A DNA stretch of 64,000 nucleotides from Parazoarcus communis SWub3 = DSM 12120 (lineage in GTDB: Bacteria; Pseudomonadota; Gammaproteobacteria; Burkholderiales; Rhodocyclaceae): assembly GCF_003226565.1 (NCBI RefSeq), contig NZ_QKOE01000012.1, forward strand, positions 1 to 64,000, given 5' to 3'. Positions 24,793 through 33,848 of the stretch are shown one piece after another. The translations under genes and the position numbers were made by a program. The notes beneath the pieces are model-generated. The model did not search any database. It was not told the origin of the DNA and was given only the letters and a program-made list of their open reading frames with translations. Positions within the stretch are counted from its first letter, which is position 1. Every line of letters begins with the position of its first letter.

Positions 24793-25784
24793 GCGTTCTC
24801 CTTGGTGCCGACGCGCTGCCACGGCATCACCAGCCTGGACAACAGGCGGATGCCGCCGCTGCACAACAGGCCGAGCACGCCGATCACCAGCATGCCGATG
24901 ACGATGTGGGGGTACTCGATCAGGGAATAGGCTTCCCAGGTGAAGTAGCCGACGCCGAACTGGCCGGAGATCATCTCCGCAGCGATCAGCGACACCCAGG
25001 CCACCCCCATGCCGACGGCCAGGCCGGTGAAGATGTGCGGCAGGGCACCGGGCAGGATCACCCGCGTCATCAGCGCCACCTCACCCGCACCCAGGCAGCG
25101 TGCGGCGCGAATCAGCACCGGATCCACCGCCGCCACCCCATGCAGGGTGTTGAGCAGGATGGGGAAGAAGGCGCCGATGAAGGTGATGAAGACGATGCTG
25201 GTCTCGGTGGTCGGCCACAGCATGATCGAGATCGGCACCCAGGCGATCGCGGGAATCGGCCGCAACACTTCCAGCGCCGGAAACAGCAGGCCCTTGAGCA
25301 GCGCATAGCGCCCGCACAGCAGGCCCAGCAGCACGCCCAGCCCGGTGGCGATGCAGAAGCCGAGCATGATGCGTCCCAGGCTGATGCCGATGTTGGCCTG
25401 GAACTTGGCGCTGCCGATCAGCCCCATGAACTCGGTATATACCTCGCCCGGCGTCGGCACATTGGTGAAGCGGATGTAAAAGTCCCAGCGATACTCGGTA
25501 CCCAGGTACCAGAAACCGAGCAGCAGGCCGATCGACAATACGCTGAGCGCCAGCGAGCCCAATTGGGTGCGCAGGCGGCCCAGCAGGCGCGCACCCATTG
25601 CAGGCTGCGCAATAGCAGGCGCCATCGGCGGGGCGCCGCCAACGTCGTGGCGCTTGATCGCCAGTGGCGGCGTCATGACCTCTTCCACATTGCGCAGGCT
25701 TGCGGGCTGCACCGCCGCTTCCGCGGCGGCAGCGCCCGCAACCGGGGGATCGGCAAGCGATCTCATCCTGATTGCGGTCGCCAT
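24789..25784 (-). CDS. ABC transporter permease (SsuC/TauC type)
   Basis: A 331-residue inner-membrane permease with a long cytoplasmic N-terminus (about 85 residues, Ala/Pro-rich), then six membrane segments and the EAA loop AARCLGAGEVALMTRVILPGALPHIFTGL that contacts the ATPase. The last segments include WEAYSLIEYPHIVIGML. It is of the nitrate/sulfonate/taurine BPD family. The gene lies 3 bp downstream of the binding-protein gene and overlaps the ATPase gene. Confidence 0.92.
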   Translation of the reverse strand: MATAIRMRSLADPPVAGAAAAEAAVQPASLRNVEEVMTPPLAIKRHDVGGAPPMAPAIAQPAMGARLLGRLRTQLGSLALSVLSIGLLLGFWYLGTEYRWDFYIRFTNVPTPGEVYTEFMGLIGSAKFQANIGISLGRIMLGFCIATGLGVLLGLLCGRYALLKGLLFPALEVLRPIPAIAWVPISIMLWPTTETSIVFITFIGAFFPILLNTLHGVAAVDPVLIRAARCLGAGEVALMTRVILPGALPHIFTGLAVGMGVAWVSLIAAEMISGQFGVGYFTWEAYSLIEYPHIVIGMLVIGVLGLLCSGGIRLLSRLVMPWQRVGTKENA

Positions 25785-25787
25785 GGC

Positions 25788-27233
25788 TCAGCTCCCCGCC
25801 AGCGCAAGCGCTTCGTCGTAGCCGCCCACCTTGCTGCCATTAGTCGCAGCGTAAGCCTCGGCATCCTTCTTCAGCAGGAAGGGCACGATGGAGGCCTTGC
25901 CATCCTTGCTACCCAGGGCGTAGAAGGCCTTGTCGGCAAACAGCTTGATGCGGGTGGTCTGGTCGAAGACGAAGGCCACACCCACCTTCTTGCCTTCGCT
26001 GCGGGCCTTGTTCACCGCCGCCAGCGTGCATGCCGCCGACTTGTAGGCGGTGATGCCGGCACCGTCGATCCACACTTCACCGGCTTCACGCGGTTTGTCG
26101 ATGGTGCCGCCGCACAAGGGATCGGTGCCGCTGATCTCGTAGTTGGCAAAGCTGACGCGCTGCTGGTCGTAGTCGCGACCCAGTTCCTTGTAAGCCTGGC
26201 GCACATAGGTCTCGTCCACCCAGCTGTCGGCATCGAACTCCTTGACCCGTCCCATGCGCTGCAACACGCCATGGTCGTACTTGATGGTCTCGACCCACTT
26301 CGGCTTGATCGTCGGGTCCAGCGTATGTACACCGGATGGGCCGAGGAACATGTAGGCGACCTCCTTCTCCACCCGTGTCCACTCCTCGATCTTGGTCGCC
26401 GCCTGCACCGGGTTGCTGCGCACCCAGTCATTGGCCTCGATCAGCGCCTTGATGTAGGCCACCACCACTTCCGGATACTTGGTGGCGAAGTCTTCACGCA
26501 CCACGACACCGTGGAAGGTCGGTACCTTGGTTTCGACACCATCGAAGATCTTGCGGGCAAAGCCGCGGTAGGGCAGCAGTTCGGCAAACGGCACAAAGTC
26601 GGCGTGACCGTCGATGCGCTTTTCCTGAAGGCTGGAGGTGCCGACCTCCGGGCTCTGGCTGGAGAGTTCGAAATCCTCGGCCTTCCAGCCACGATCCTCC
26701 AGCGCCTTCAGCAGCATGCCGTGTGCGGCAGAGCCGAAGGGCACCGACAGTTTCTTGCCCTTCAGGTCGGCCAGCTCGTAGTAGGGCGAATCCTTGTGCA
26801 CCACCACCCCATTGCCGGCACCGTCGGCGTTGTAGGCGATCAGCGCAATCAGCCGGCTGCGGGTAGCGTTGCCGTTCTGAAAGGTGGCGCCATTCACCAG
26901 CAGTGGATAGTCGCCCATCATGCCGATCTGCAAGGTGTTGGCGACCATGCCGTTGGTGACCGGTGGGCCGGAGGTGAAGTTCTGCCACTCGAGCTTGTAC
27001 TGGATGTCCTTGTACTTGCCAGTTTTGGGCAGGTGTTTCTCGAGCAGACCGAGTTCCTTCAGCACGATGCCGCCAGTCACCGTATTGGTGGTGGTGTTCT
27101 GCGTGCCGATGCCGATGGTGAGCACTTCGGCCGATACCGGCAGTGCGAGGAAACAGCCGAGCGCAAGTGCGCCAAGCCGGCCGGCAAAGCTTTTGTTGTG
27201 GTCCTGAGCCGTGTTGCTGGAATGTGCATTCAT
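25788..27233 (-). CDS. Extended ABC substrate-binding protein (SsuA/TauA-like)
   Basis: A 481-residue periplasmic binding protein. The signal peptide (GRLGALALGCFLALPVSA) follows a 17-residue charged start. The NMT1/SsuA-like core includes GDYPLLVNG, LKGKKLSVPFGSAAHGMLL and HGVVVREDFATKYPEVV. Typical SsuA/TauA proteins are about 320-350 residues; here some 130 extra residues at the C-terminus (from about 350) contain CGGTIDKPREAGEVWIDG and two Cys. This extension sets it apart from the usual sulfonate or taurine proteins and may define an unusual substrate. It follows the ferredoxin gene and precedes the permease gene. Confidence 0.85.
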   Translation of the reverse strand: MNAHSSNTAQDHNKSFAGRLGALALGCFLALPVSAEVLTIGIGTQNTTTNTVTGGIVLKELGLLEKHLPKTGKYKDIQYKLEWQNFTSGPPVTNGMVANTLQIGMMGDYPLLVNGATFQNGNATRSRLIALIAYNADGAGNGVVVHKDSPYYELADLKGKKLSVPFGSAAHGMLLKALEDRGWKAEDFELSSQSPEVGTSSLQEKRIDGHADFVPFAELLPYRGFARKIFDGVETKVPTFHGVVVREDFATKYPEVVVAYIKALIEANDWVRSNPVQAATKIEEWTRVEKEVAYMFLGPSGVHTLDPTIKPKWVETIKYDHGVLQRMGRVKEFDADSWVDETYVRQAYKELGRDYDQQRVSFANYEISGTDPLCGGTIDKPREAGEVWIDGAGITAYKSAACTLAAVNKARSEGKKVGVAFVFDQTTRIKLFADKAFYALGSKDGKASIVPFLLKKDAEAYAATNGSKVGGYDEALALAGS

Positions 27234-27326
27234 GGTTTGCGTCCTTTTCCAGTGAGTCTGTTGGGGCGATACGGGCTACGGGGATTGCTCTGTTGAAACG
27301 TGGGGTTGGGGTTTGGGGATCGGCGA

Positions 27327-27662
27327 TCAGCTCGCCACCGTCTCCTCCAGGAACTCGCGCTTGTCCTTCACCTCGGCCCAGGTTTCCGCATCGGGCAGGG
27401 GTTCTCGCGCGTCGGTAATCACCGGCCACTCGGTGGCAAGCCGGGCGTTGATCTCGATGAACTCGAGCTGGTCGGGCGGCAGGTCGGCGGCGTCGAAGAT
27501 GGCGCCGATCGGGCACTCGGGCACGCACACGCCACAGTCGATGCAACCGTCCGGATCGATGACGAGGAAGTTCGGCCCTTCGTGGAAGCAATCCACCGGG
27601 CAGACCGACACACAGTCTGTATATTTGCAGCGCACGCAGGCTTCAGTGACGACGAATGCCAT
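27327..27662 (-). CDS. fdxA: 7Fe-type ferredoxin (FdxA family)
   Basis: A 111-residue ferredoxin. Cys9, 17, 21 and 12 occur in [14 protein letters not shown] and the second set in [12 protein letters not shown], the arrangement of [3Fe-4S][4Fe-4S] ferredoxins of the FdxA group. The C-terminal ~50 residues form the usual alpha-helical tail, with [14 protein letters not shown]. It would shuttle single electrons between Fpr and the flavoprotein of the operon. It lies 10 bp downstream of the HEAT-repeat gene. Confidence 0.92.
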   Translation of the reverse strand: MAFVVTEACVRCKYTDCVSVCPVDCFHEGPNFLVIDPDGCIDCGVCVPECPIGAIFDAADLPPDQLEFIEINARLATEWPVITDAREPLPDAETWAEVKDKREFLEETVAS

Positions 27663-27672
27663 GGCGGTCTCC

Positions 27673-28620
27673 TTACTTCTGCGCCAGGCTGATCGCGGTG
27701 AGCGCCAGCCGGGACAGTTTGCGGACATCCGGATCGGGGTCTTCCAGTGCCTTTTCCAGTGCCGGAATCGCACGCGGGTCGGCAATCTGGCCCAGCGCAA
27801 TTGCCGCTTCCTTGCGCAGGTTGCTGATCGTGTGCGCCAGGGCCTCGACCAGTACCGGCAGGCCCGCGGCCGCCTTCAGCACGCCCAGACTGCGCGCCGC
27901 CTTGACCCGCACCTGCCAGTAGTCGTCGGCCATGGCCTTCACCAGGTCGGGGATCGCCGGACCGAGGCCCAGCTTGCCGATGGTCTGGGCAGCTTCGTCA
28001 CGCACCATCCAGGCGCTGTCATTGAGCGCCCGGGTCAGTGCCGGCAGCACGCTGATCTCGGAGGTGTAGCCCAGGGCGCCCACCGCGATGCGGCGGACTT
28101 CGGCATCCGGGTCATGTGCGGCAACCTCGGCCAGTTCGCCCACCGCTTCGGGCCGGCGCAGGTAGCCGAGCACACCGACCGCCTCGCGCCGCACACCGGG
28201 GTCGGGGTCGCGCAGCGAGGCCATCGCGGGCTCGAAAGCTGCCGCAACGCGCAGGGCCCTTACCGCACGGAAGGCAAGCATGCGCACCGGCGCAGCGTGC
28301 CCGGTGAGATAGGGCAGCAGATGGACGGCAGAAGCGCTCTCCTTCAACTCGGCCAGCACTTCACCCGCGGCATCCCGTACCACTGCATCGTCGTCCAGCA
28401 GGCGGGCGGCCAGGGCGGCGACCACCTCGGGCTCTTCAAAGCCTTCGAGGGCGCGCACGGCCTCGGCACGCACCTCGGCAGCCGCGTCGGTCAGCCGCGG
28501 CAACAGCAGCGGCACGATGTCATCCTCATCGCTGTAGGGCAGGTCGATGACCGCCAGGCGGCGCACTTCGGCGTCGGCACTGGCAAGGCGTTCGGCCATG
28601 GAACTCAGGCTGATGGTCAT
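27673..28620 (-). CDS. HEAT-repeat protein (PBS lyase-like repeats)
   Basis: A 315-residue protein made almost wholly of ~31-residue two-helix repeats with the consensus D-P-D-x-x-V-R-x-x-A-x-x-A-L-G, e.g. [37 protein letters not shown] and [18 protein letters not shown]. Such proteins are scaffolds. HEAT/PBS-lyase repeats often occur with enzymes that carry bilins or Fe-S clusters. Its placement between two ferredoxin genes suggests it holds the flavoprotein and ferredoxins together or assists their assembly. No catalytic motif is visible. Start [12 protein letters not shown] has a GGAGG site upstream. Confidence 0.88.
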   Translation of the reverse strand: MTISLSSMAERLASADAEVRRLAVIDLPYSDEDDIVPLLLPRLTDAAAEVRAEAVRALEGFEEPEVVAALAARLLDDDAVVRDAAGEVLAELKESASAVHLLPYLTGHAAPVRMLAFRAVRALRVAAAFEPAMASLRDPDPGVRREAVGVLGYLRRPEAVGELAEVAAHDPDAEVRRIAVGALGYTSEISVLPALTRALNDSAWMVRDEAAQTIGKLGLGPAIPDLVKAMADDYWQVRVKAARSLGVLKAAAGLPVLVEALAHTISNLRKEAAIALGQIADPRAIPALEKALEDPDPDVRKLSRLALTAISLAQK

Positions 28621-28630
28621 GGCGGCCTCC

Positions 28631-28864
28631 TCAGCGCAACAGGTAGGGAATGCTGACCTCGACCGCACCGGTGGGGCAGTCGGTCTCGCAGGGCAGGCAG
28701 TACCAGCATTCGTCGAACTGCATGAAGGCTTTCTTCTTGACCAGATCAATGGCCAGCACGTCGAGCGGGCACACATCCACGCACACGGTGCAGCCCTTCT
28801 CGGCGATGCATTTGTCTTCGTGCACTTTGACCGGCACCTGGGTCAGGGTCGTCGCGATACTCAT
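28631..28864 (-). CDS. 2[4Fe-4S] ferredoxin, AprB/FrdB-like partner
   Basis: A 77-residue ferredoxin. The first cluster Cys occur in CIAEKGCTVCVDVCPLDVL and the second in CWYCLPCETDCPTGAVEV, two 4Fe-4S sets with slightly different spacings than in clostridial ferredoxins. The size and position directly after the large flavoprotein resemble AprB beside AprA, the Fe-S subunit of adenylylsulfate reductase. It is the likely direct redox partner of the flavoprotein. It lies 38 bp downstream of the flavoprotein gene. Confidence 0.9.
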   Translation of the reverse strand: MSIATTLTQVPVKVHEDKCIAEKGCTVCVDVCPLDVLAIDLVKKKAFMQFDECWYCLPCETDCPTGAVEVSIPYLLR

Positions 28865-28902
28865 GTCGGAATCCTCTGTTCTATGGGGTCGGGGGTGGCG
28901 GC

Positions 28903-30633
28903 TCAGGCGGCTTCGGCCTTGCGCTCGACGCGCAGGCGCTGATAGGCGTCACGCTCTTCTTCGTCGATCGGCACGATGTAGGGCTCGACCGGCTTCTTGC
29001 TCATCGCCATCTGGCCGTCGCCGCCCTTGCTCAGCAGGGTGTGGCAGAACCAGTTGGCGTCGTCGCGTTCGGGGTGATCGACGCAGTAGTGGTACAGGCC
29101 CCAGCGGCTTTCGGCGCGGAACATCGACGAACGTGCGGCCATTTCGGCGCAGTCGATGATCGAATACGCCTCCATCGCCCGCATCAACTCGTGCGGATTG
29201 GTCGCGACCATGGCCGCGGCGTCTTCACGCACCTCGTCGAAGCGGCGCAGGCCGATCTCATACTTGTGCGTGATCTTGGGCGGCTGCAGATAGTCATTGA
29301 CCAGCCGGCGGGTCTTGTACTCGATCTGGAACGGGGTCAGCCCCTCACTGCGCTCGAGCGGAGCGAACACGCGGGCGCGCTCGGCCGCCACGGCGGACTC
29401 GTCAATGGCCGCTGCCGCGGTCGAGCCGCAGTACTCGGCCGCGTTGTAGCCACAGATGCGGCCATAGACGAAGGCGCCGAGCATGTAGTTGTGCGGCACG
29501 CTGGCGCAGTCGCCGGCGGCGTACAGGCCAGGCACCGAGGTCTCGCCACGGGCATTGGTCCAGATGCCGGAGGCGCTGTGCCCGCTGCAGAAGCCGATCT
29601 CGGAGATATGCATCTCGATCATCTGCTTGCGGTAGTCATTGCCGCGCTTCTCGTGGAAACGGCCACGGCTGGGGCGCTCATTGGTGTGCAGGATGTGCTC
29701 GATCTCGCCGATGGTCTCCTCGGCGAGGTGGTCGAGCTTGAGGAAGACCGGGCCATTGCCGCTCTGCAGTTCGCGATAGAACTCGAGCATCATCTGCCCG
29801 CTCCAGTAGTCGCACTCGATGAAGCGCTCACCCTTGGCGTTGGCGGTGTAGCCGCCGAACGGACCGGTCACGTAGGCACAGGCAGGGCCGTTGTAGTCCT
29901 TGATCAGCGGGTTGATCTGGAAGCACTCGAGGTTGGCCAGCGCCGCCCCGGCGTGATAGGCCATCGCGTGGCCATCACCGGAGTTGGTCGGGTTCTCGTA
30001 GGTGCCCATCAGATAGCCAGACGCCGGCAGGCCGATGCGACCGGCGGCACCGGTGGTGATCACCGCTGCCTTGCAGCGAATGACGTAGAAATCGGCCGTG
30101 CGGCAGTCGAAGCCCATGACGCCCGTCACCTCGCCCTTGGCACCGGTCAGCAGCCGGGTGACGACAACCCGGTTGGTGATCTCCACCCGTGCGCGCTTGA
30201 GCTGGCGGTAGAGGATCTTCTTCATGTGGTGGCCTTCCGGCATCGGCAGCACATAGCTGCCGAGGTGGTGCACCTTGCGCACCGCGTAATCGCCAGTCTC
30301 GTCCTTCTCGAACTTGACGCCCCAGCGGTCGAGCTCCTGGATCATGTCGAAGCTGTTGGCGGCATAGGCCATCACCGCCTCCTGATCCACGATGCCGTCG
30401 TTGGCAATGGTGATTTCCTTGACGTATTGCTCGGGCGTGGCGTGGCCGGGAATGACGGCATTGTTGAGGCCATCCATGCCCATCGAGATCGCACCGCTGC
30501 GCTTCACATGCGCCTTGTCGATCAACAGGACCTTGAGATTCGGGTTCTTTTCCTTTGCCTTGACTGCCGCCATCGGGCCACCGGTGCCACCACCGATCAC
30601 CACCAGGTCGAATTCCATATCGATTCTGTTCAT
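28903..30633 (-). CDS. Fumarate reductase/AprA-like FAD oxidoreductase
   Basis: A 576-residue soluble flavoprotein of the succinate dehydrogenase/fumarate reductase/APS reductase superfamily. The N-terminus carries FDLVVIGGGTGGPMAAVKAKE (FAD dinucleotide motif at about 12-25), and VPGLYAAGDCASVPHNY near residue 390 is the second FAD segment. It has no transmembrane helix or signal peptide. In fumarate reductases the active site contains His and Arg in conserved HPT and R motifs; I do not see those clearly, so it is not a simple Frd. The nearest resemblance is to AprA. With the ferredoxin, HEAT protein and transporter it probably reduces or oxidises an imported compound. AAGGAG precedes the ATG at 30633. 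Confidence 0.85.
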   Translation of the reverse strand: MNRIDMEFDLVVIGGGTGGPMAAVKAKEKNPNLKVLLIDKAHVKRSGAISMGMDGLNNAVIPGHATPEQYVKEITIANDGIVDQEAVMAYAANSFDMIQELDRWGVKFEKDETGDYAVRKVHHLGSYVLPMPEGHHMKKILYRQLKRARVEITNRVVVTRLLTGAKGEVTGVMGFDCRTADFYVIRCKAAVITTGAAGRIGLPASGYLMGTYENPTNSGDGHAMAYHAGAALANLECFQINPLIKDYNGPACAYVTGPFGGYTANAKGERFIECDYWSGQMMLEFYRELQSGNGPVFLKLDHLAEETIGEIEHILHTNERPSRGRFHEKRGNDYRKQMIEMHISEIGFCSGHSASGIWTNARGETSVPGLYAAGDCASVPHNYMLGAFVYGRICGYNAAEYCGSTAAAAIDESAVAAERARVFAPLERSEGLTPFQIEYKTRRLVNDYLQPPKITHKYEIGLRRFDEVREDAAAMVATNPHELMRAMEAYSIIDCAEMAARSSMFRAESRWGLYHYCVDHPERDDANWFCHTLLSKGGDGQMAMSKKPVEPYIVPIDEEERDAYQRLRVERKAEAA

Positions 30634-30721
30634 GATTGCTCCTTGGGGTTGGGAGTGCGTCTTATGGTGCTGCTGACAACGGGCTCCGGTGATCAGGCGA
30701 AACCACGCATGGGTTGATGCT

Positions 30722-31501
30722 TCAGGTTCGGTCAATTCGCAGTCGATACTGGAAGGCATCGCCGCGGTAATAAAGAAATTCAAAATCCACCGGCGTCTCG
30801 CCGGCATAGGTCATGCGCTCCATCCTCAACAATGGCGCGCCTTCTGCAATATCAAGATGACGCGCCAGCGATTCGTCTGCGCAGATGGCTTCTAATTGAA
30901 GGTCGGCGTGCGTCAGGTTGAGACCAAAGTCATTTTCGAGAATGACGAAGATGTCGCGCGCCGCAAGATCCTCCTGAACCAGGCGCCGGCCAATTTCGAC
31001 AGGGAAATAGCTGACGTCGACCGATATCGGCTCCCGATTCAGATAACGCAGGCGCTGGATTTCAAATACCTGCGCACCGGGCTTGATTGAAAAGCGTTGT
31101 GCAACAACGGCACTGGCCTCGACTTCACGTGCGCTGAGCAATAGTGAATAGGTTTCGTAGCCCGACGGCGACATCGCTTCGCCAAAGCCCTGAAGGCGCG
31201 AAAGGCTTTGAAATGCCTTGGGTTTGGCAACAAAGCTGCCCTTGCCCATGACCTTGAAGATGAGCCCTTCCTTTTGCAGGTCACCCAATGCCTGGCGAAT
31301 GGTGATGCGACTGACACCAAATGAATTCATCATCTGGCTTTCAGAGGGCATTTGCGAATGCGGCGGATACGTGCCGTCCAGAATCTGGCGTCGCAATACC
31401 TCGCGGATCTGGGTATGCAGCGGCACCGGCGAAATGGCCGTCACACCACCTGCTGCATTGTCTTCTGCCCGGTTCAATTGCGATTTGCTGGTTGGAGACA
31501 T
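30722..31501 (-). CDS. GntR/HutC-family transcription regulator
   Basis: A 259-residue regulator with an N-terminal winged helix (about 28-95: LHTQIREVLRRQILDGTYPP, then SESQMMNSFGVSRITIRQAL) and a C-terminal UTRA ligand-binding domain (about 115-255) with QVFEIQRLRYLNREPISVD. HutC-subfamily proteins sense small ligands such as metabolites. It is the first gene of the minus-strand redox/transport operon, and its promoter carries the operator-like repeat at 31523-31538, shared with the TauE-type gene, which suggests it controls both. The ligand is presumably the transported substrate or its product. Confidence 0.93.
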   Translation of the reverse strand: MSPTSKSQLNRAEDNAAGGVTAISPVPLHTQIREVLRRQILDGTYPPHSQMPSESQMMNSFGVSRITIRQALGDLQKEGLIFKVMGKGSFVAKPKAFQSLSRLQGFGEAMSPSGYETYSLLLSAREVEASAVVAQRFSIKPGAQVFEIQRLRYLNREPISVDVSYFPVEIGRRLVQEDLAARDIFVILENDFGLNLTHADLQLEAICADESLARHLDIAEGAPLLRMERMTYAGETPVDFEFLYYRGDAFQYRLRIDRT

Positions 31502-31522
31502 CTTGAATCCCTTGTTCGCATA

Positions 31523-31538
31523 ACCTGTTATAACGAGT
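31523..31538. promoter_or_regulatory. Putative GntR operator, gntR promoter
   Basis: ACCTGTTATAACGAGT lies 22 bp upstream of the gntR start. It agrees at 13 of 16 positions with the perfect inverted repeat ACCTGTCATAACAGGT at 32558-32573 upstream of the TauE-type gene. Two related copies at the two promoters flanking the regulator support an autoregulated GntR operator. Confidence 0.65.
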
Positions 31539-31697
31539 TCTATCTAGCAATTGAGATGCCAGTTTTTCGCATCGCACAAAAATTTTCAAGTAATTGTTTT
31601 TTATAACATTTTCTGAATTTCTTCTAATGCACTGAAATTCAGCTGCCGCCATGCCGCACCTTGACGGTGCGACATGCACCATCATTGGCTCCCCCAT

Positions 31698-32531
31698 TCA
31701 TCCATGCACCGAAATCGTCTTCATGAATCCAGCCGGATCACGCAAGAAAGGCAGCATTGCCACGGCTCCGGCAATCAGTAGCAGCATCAATACAAGGCGC
31801 CGCAACAGGCGCCGTCCAATATTCCGGTACAGCCTCACGCCCAATCCACCACCAATATGAAAAAGAGGAAAAAGCAATGCACCAGCAAGCAGGATGGAAT
31901 GGGGCATCAAGCCCGAAAGCACCAGAAACGCGCATGACACCGGATACAGCAAGGCAAAGAAGATGACGAAGTTGGCGCGTGCCCGGTACGGGTTCGATTC
32001 GATCCCCATCAGGTAGAGGATGGCCGGCGGTCCGCCGACTCCGCTGAAGCCGGTCAGCACACCACTCACGCTACCGATTGCCGCGGATGCGCGAACCGAG
32101 CGGATATCCGGCAGACGGGCCCCCGTCATCAGCAACAAGGCACTGAGCATCACCCCGAATCCCACCAACGGTCCGAACACCGCACCCGGTATCTGGGTGG
32201 TCAGCCACATGCCTGGCACCAGCCCCACCACCGCAGCCAGACTCAGCGGGCGGACCACCGAGGCGTCCATCTCCTGCCAGGCCAGACGCATGCTGCGGGG
32301 GCTGAGGGGGAGAACGTTCAGTACGGTGATCAGACACAAGGTGTCGCGTGCCGACATGACCAGGCTGAACAAGGGCGCCATCAACAAGGCCGCACCAAAA
32401 CCGGTCAGCCCCCTGACCACGCCTCCCGCCACCACCGCGGCAGCAAGCAAGGCCCAGATGGTGGGCGGGTGGTGAGCAAACTGCGCATGCAAGAAATCCA
32501 CATCCAGCTCCTGCAGAAAAATGGGGGACAT
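31698..32531 (-). CDS. TauE/SafE-family membrane exporter
   Basis: A 277-residue membrane protein with about eight transmembrane segments. VVAGGVVRGLTGFGAALLMAPL and the repeated VLTGFSGVGGPPAILYLMG are the two halves of the TauE/SafE fold. Members export sulfite or sulfoacetate formed during breakdown of taurine and other sulfonates, or other small anions. The start at ATG 32531 is favoured over a TTG at 32549. An exact inverted repeat lies 27 bp upstream, related to the one before gntR, so it is probably in the same regulon as the redox operon. Confidence 0.88.
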   Translation of the reverse strand: MSPIFLQELDVDFLHAQFAHHPPTIWALLAAAVVAGGVVRGLTGFGAALLMAPLFSLVMSARDTLCLITVLNVLPLSPRSMRLAWQEMDASVVRPLSLAAVVGLVPGMWLTTQIPGAVFGPLVGFGVMLSALLLMTGARLPDIRSVRASAAIGSVSGVLTGFSGVGGPPAILYLMGIESNPYRARANFVIFFALLYPVSCAFLVLSGLMPHSILLAGALLFPLFHIGGGLGVRLYRNIGRRLLRRLVLMLLLIAGAVAMLPFLRDPAGFMKTISVHG

Positions 32532-32557
32532 CAACGGGCAGAGCCTCAACGCTCATG

Positions 32558-32573
32558 ACCTGTCATAACAGGT
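32558..32573. promoter_or_regulatory. Putative GntR operator, tauE-type promoter
   Basis: ACCTGT and ACAGGT are exact reverse complements around CATA; the flanks CTCA (32552-32555) and TGAG (32576-32579) extend the symmetry after a 2-base interruption. See the matching site at 31523-31538. Confidence 0.65.
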
Positions 32574-32744
32574 TTGAGCAAGATGCATGCCCCTTGAGCC
32601 GAGTCAGCCCATCTTCTGCAAGCGTTTGATTTGAAGCTGTTTTAAGTCAGTCGTCAGGCGACGTGCGGGGCTTGCTGCGGCGCGTCGATGGTGCATGCCC
32701 GACAAGGACGCACCAGGGAGGCACGCCCGCCAGACGATCGATCC

Positions 32745-33743
32745 TTATTGCGCAACCAGCTTGACCAGCACCAGCCCCGCCAGCAGCAGGTAAGCCCACA
32801 GCAGCAGGGCCAGCACCCACACTCTGGCGCCAGCCGCACGGACGTCGGCGATGCGGGTGACCATGCCCAGCGCCACCAGCCCCATCGCCAGCAGCGCATC
32901 CGCGGCCAACGCACCAGCCTGACGCAGCGCCTCCGGCACGCCACCCGCCAGATTCAGCAACAGCACGCCCAGGAAGACCCACAGAAAGGTCGGCACCCGC
33001 ACACGTGCGCCACTTGCAGACCGCGCACCACCACACTGCATGGCGATCCACAGCACCGCCGGCGCCAGCAGCATGACGCGCAACATCTTCTCGACCAGCG
33101 CGGTGCTGGCAGCGTCGGGCCCCACCATTGCGGCAGCAGCAATCACATGCCCCAGTTCGTGCACCGTCAGACCGATCCACAAACCAAAATCGGCCTCTGA
33201 CAGGCCGGTCAGCGGCATCAACAGCGGCATCAGGTACATCGCCAGCGTGCCGCAGATCACCACCGCGGCGACCGCCGAGGCCACCTGCCGGGCACGCGCG
33301 CTCAACACGCCATCGGCTGCAGCTACCGCTGCCGCGCCGCAGATCGCGCTACCCGCGCCGATCAGCAGCGCCAGTACCGGATCCAGCCCCAGGCGACGCC
33401 CCAGCAGACGCGCCAGCAACAGGGTGGAGGCCACAATGGCCAGCGCCAGCATCAGCCCCTGCCAGCCCACCGCAGACAGGTCGGACAGGCCCAGCTTGAG
33501 CCCATACAGCGCGATACCGGTACGCATCAGGGCGCCGCGCGCCAGCGACAGCCCCGGCGCCCCCGACTGCGCCAGCGTGGGCCAGAGATTGCCAAGCAGC
33601 ATGCCGAGCACGATCGCCAGTGGTAGCCAGCCCAGCCCCCTGCTGGCAAAGGCCGGCATCGCCGCAAGCTGTGCAGCAAGCGCGGCCAGCACCAGACAGG
33701 CAAGCAGGCCAAGGCGGACATCCGGGCGCAGCACAGCATTCAT
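32745..33743 (-). CDS. YeiH-family putative sulfate exporter
   Basis: A 332-residue membrane protein of UPF0324/YeiH, annotated as putative sulfate exporter. It has about ten hydrophobic segments, with the family elements WLPLAIVLGMLLGNLWP, LLIGAGSAICGAAAVAA, and GLWIGLTVHELGHVIAAA. YeiH-like genes are usually next to a LysR regulator of the YeiE type, as here (the regulator at 33849 is divergent). Together with the TauE exporter, it adds to a sulfur-oxyanion theme in this stretch. Biochemical function of the family is unproven. Confidence 0.85.
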   Translation of the reverse strand: MNAVLRPDVRLGLLACLVLAALAAQLAAMPAFASRGLGWLPLAIVLGMLLGNLWPTLAQSGAPGLSLARGALMRTGIALYGLKLGLSDLSAVGWQGLMLALAIVASTLLLARLLGRRLGLDPVLALLIGAGSAICGAAAVAAADGVLSARARQVASAVAAVVICGTLAMYLMPLLMPLTGLSEADFGLWIGLTVHELGHVIAAAAMVGPDAASTALVEKMLRVMLLAPAVLWIAMQCGGARSASGARVRVPTFLWVFLGVLLLNLAGGVPEALRQAGALAADALLAMGLVALGMVTRIADVRAAGARVWVLALLLWAYLLLAGLVLVKLVAQ

Positions 33744-33848
33744 ATTCTTTTTGACGCATAAGGTTAGTCAGGATGGTCATAACGATAAGCGCCGTTCTAG
33801 AATTCACATAGGCAATGGAAGTTAATCAAGCATTCCCTGGAGTTATGC

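Noticed and set aside
24783-27296. 837-codon plus-strand open frame opposite the ABC transporter genes
   Set aside because: Its composition is that of the antisense of GC-rich genes (Gly/Arg/His/Asp-rich, no family motifs). The minus-strand genes have clear Walker, permease and binding-protein signatures.
29041-30717. 558-codon plus-strand frame opposite the flavoprotein
   Set aside because: Antisense shadow; the flavoprotein has clear FAD motifs.
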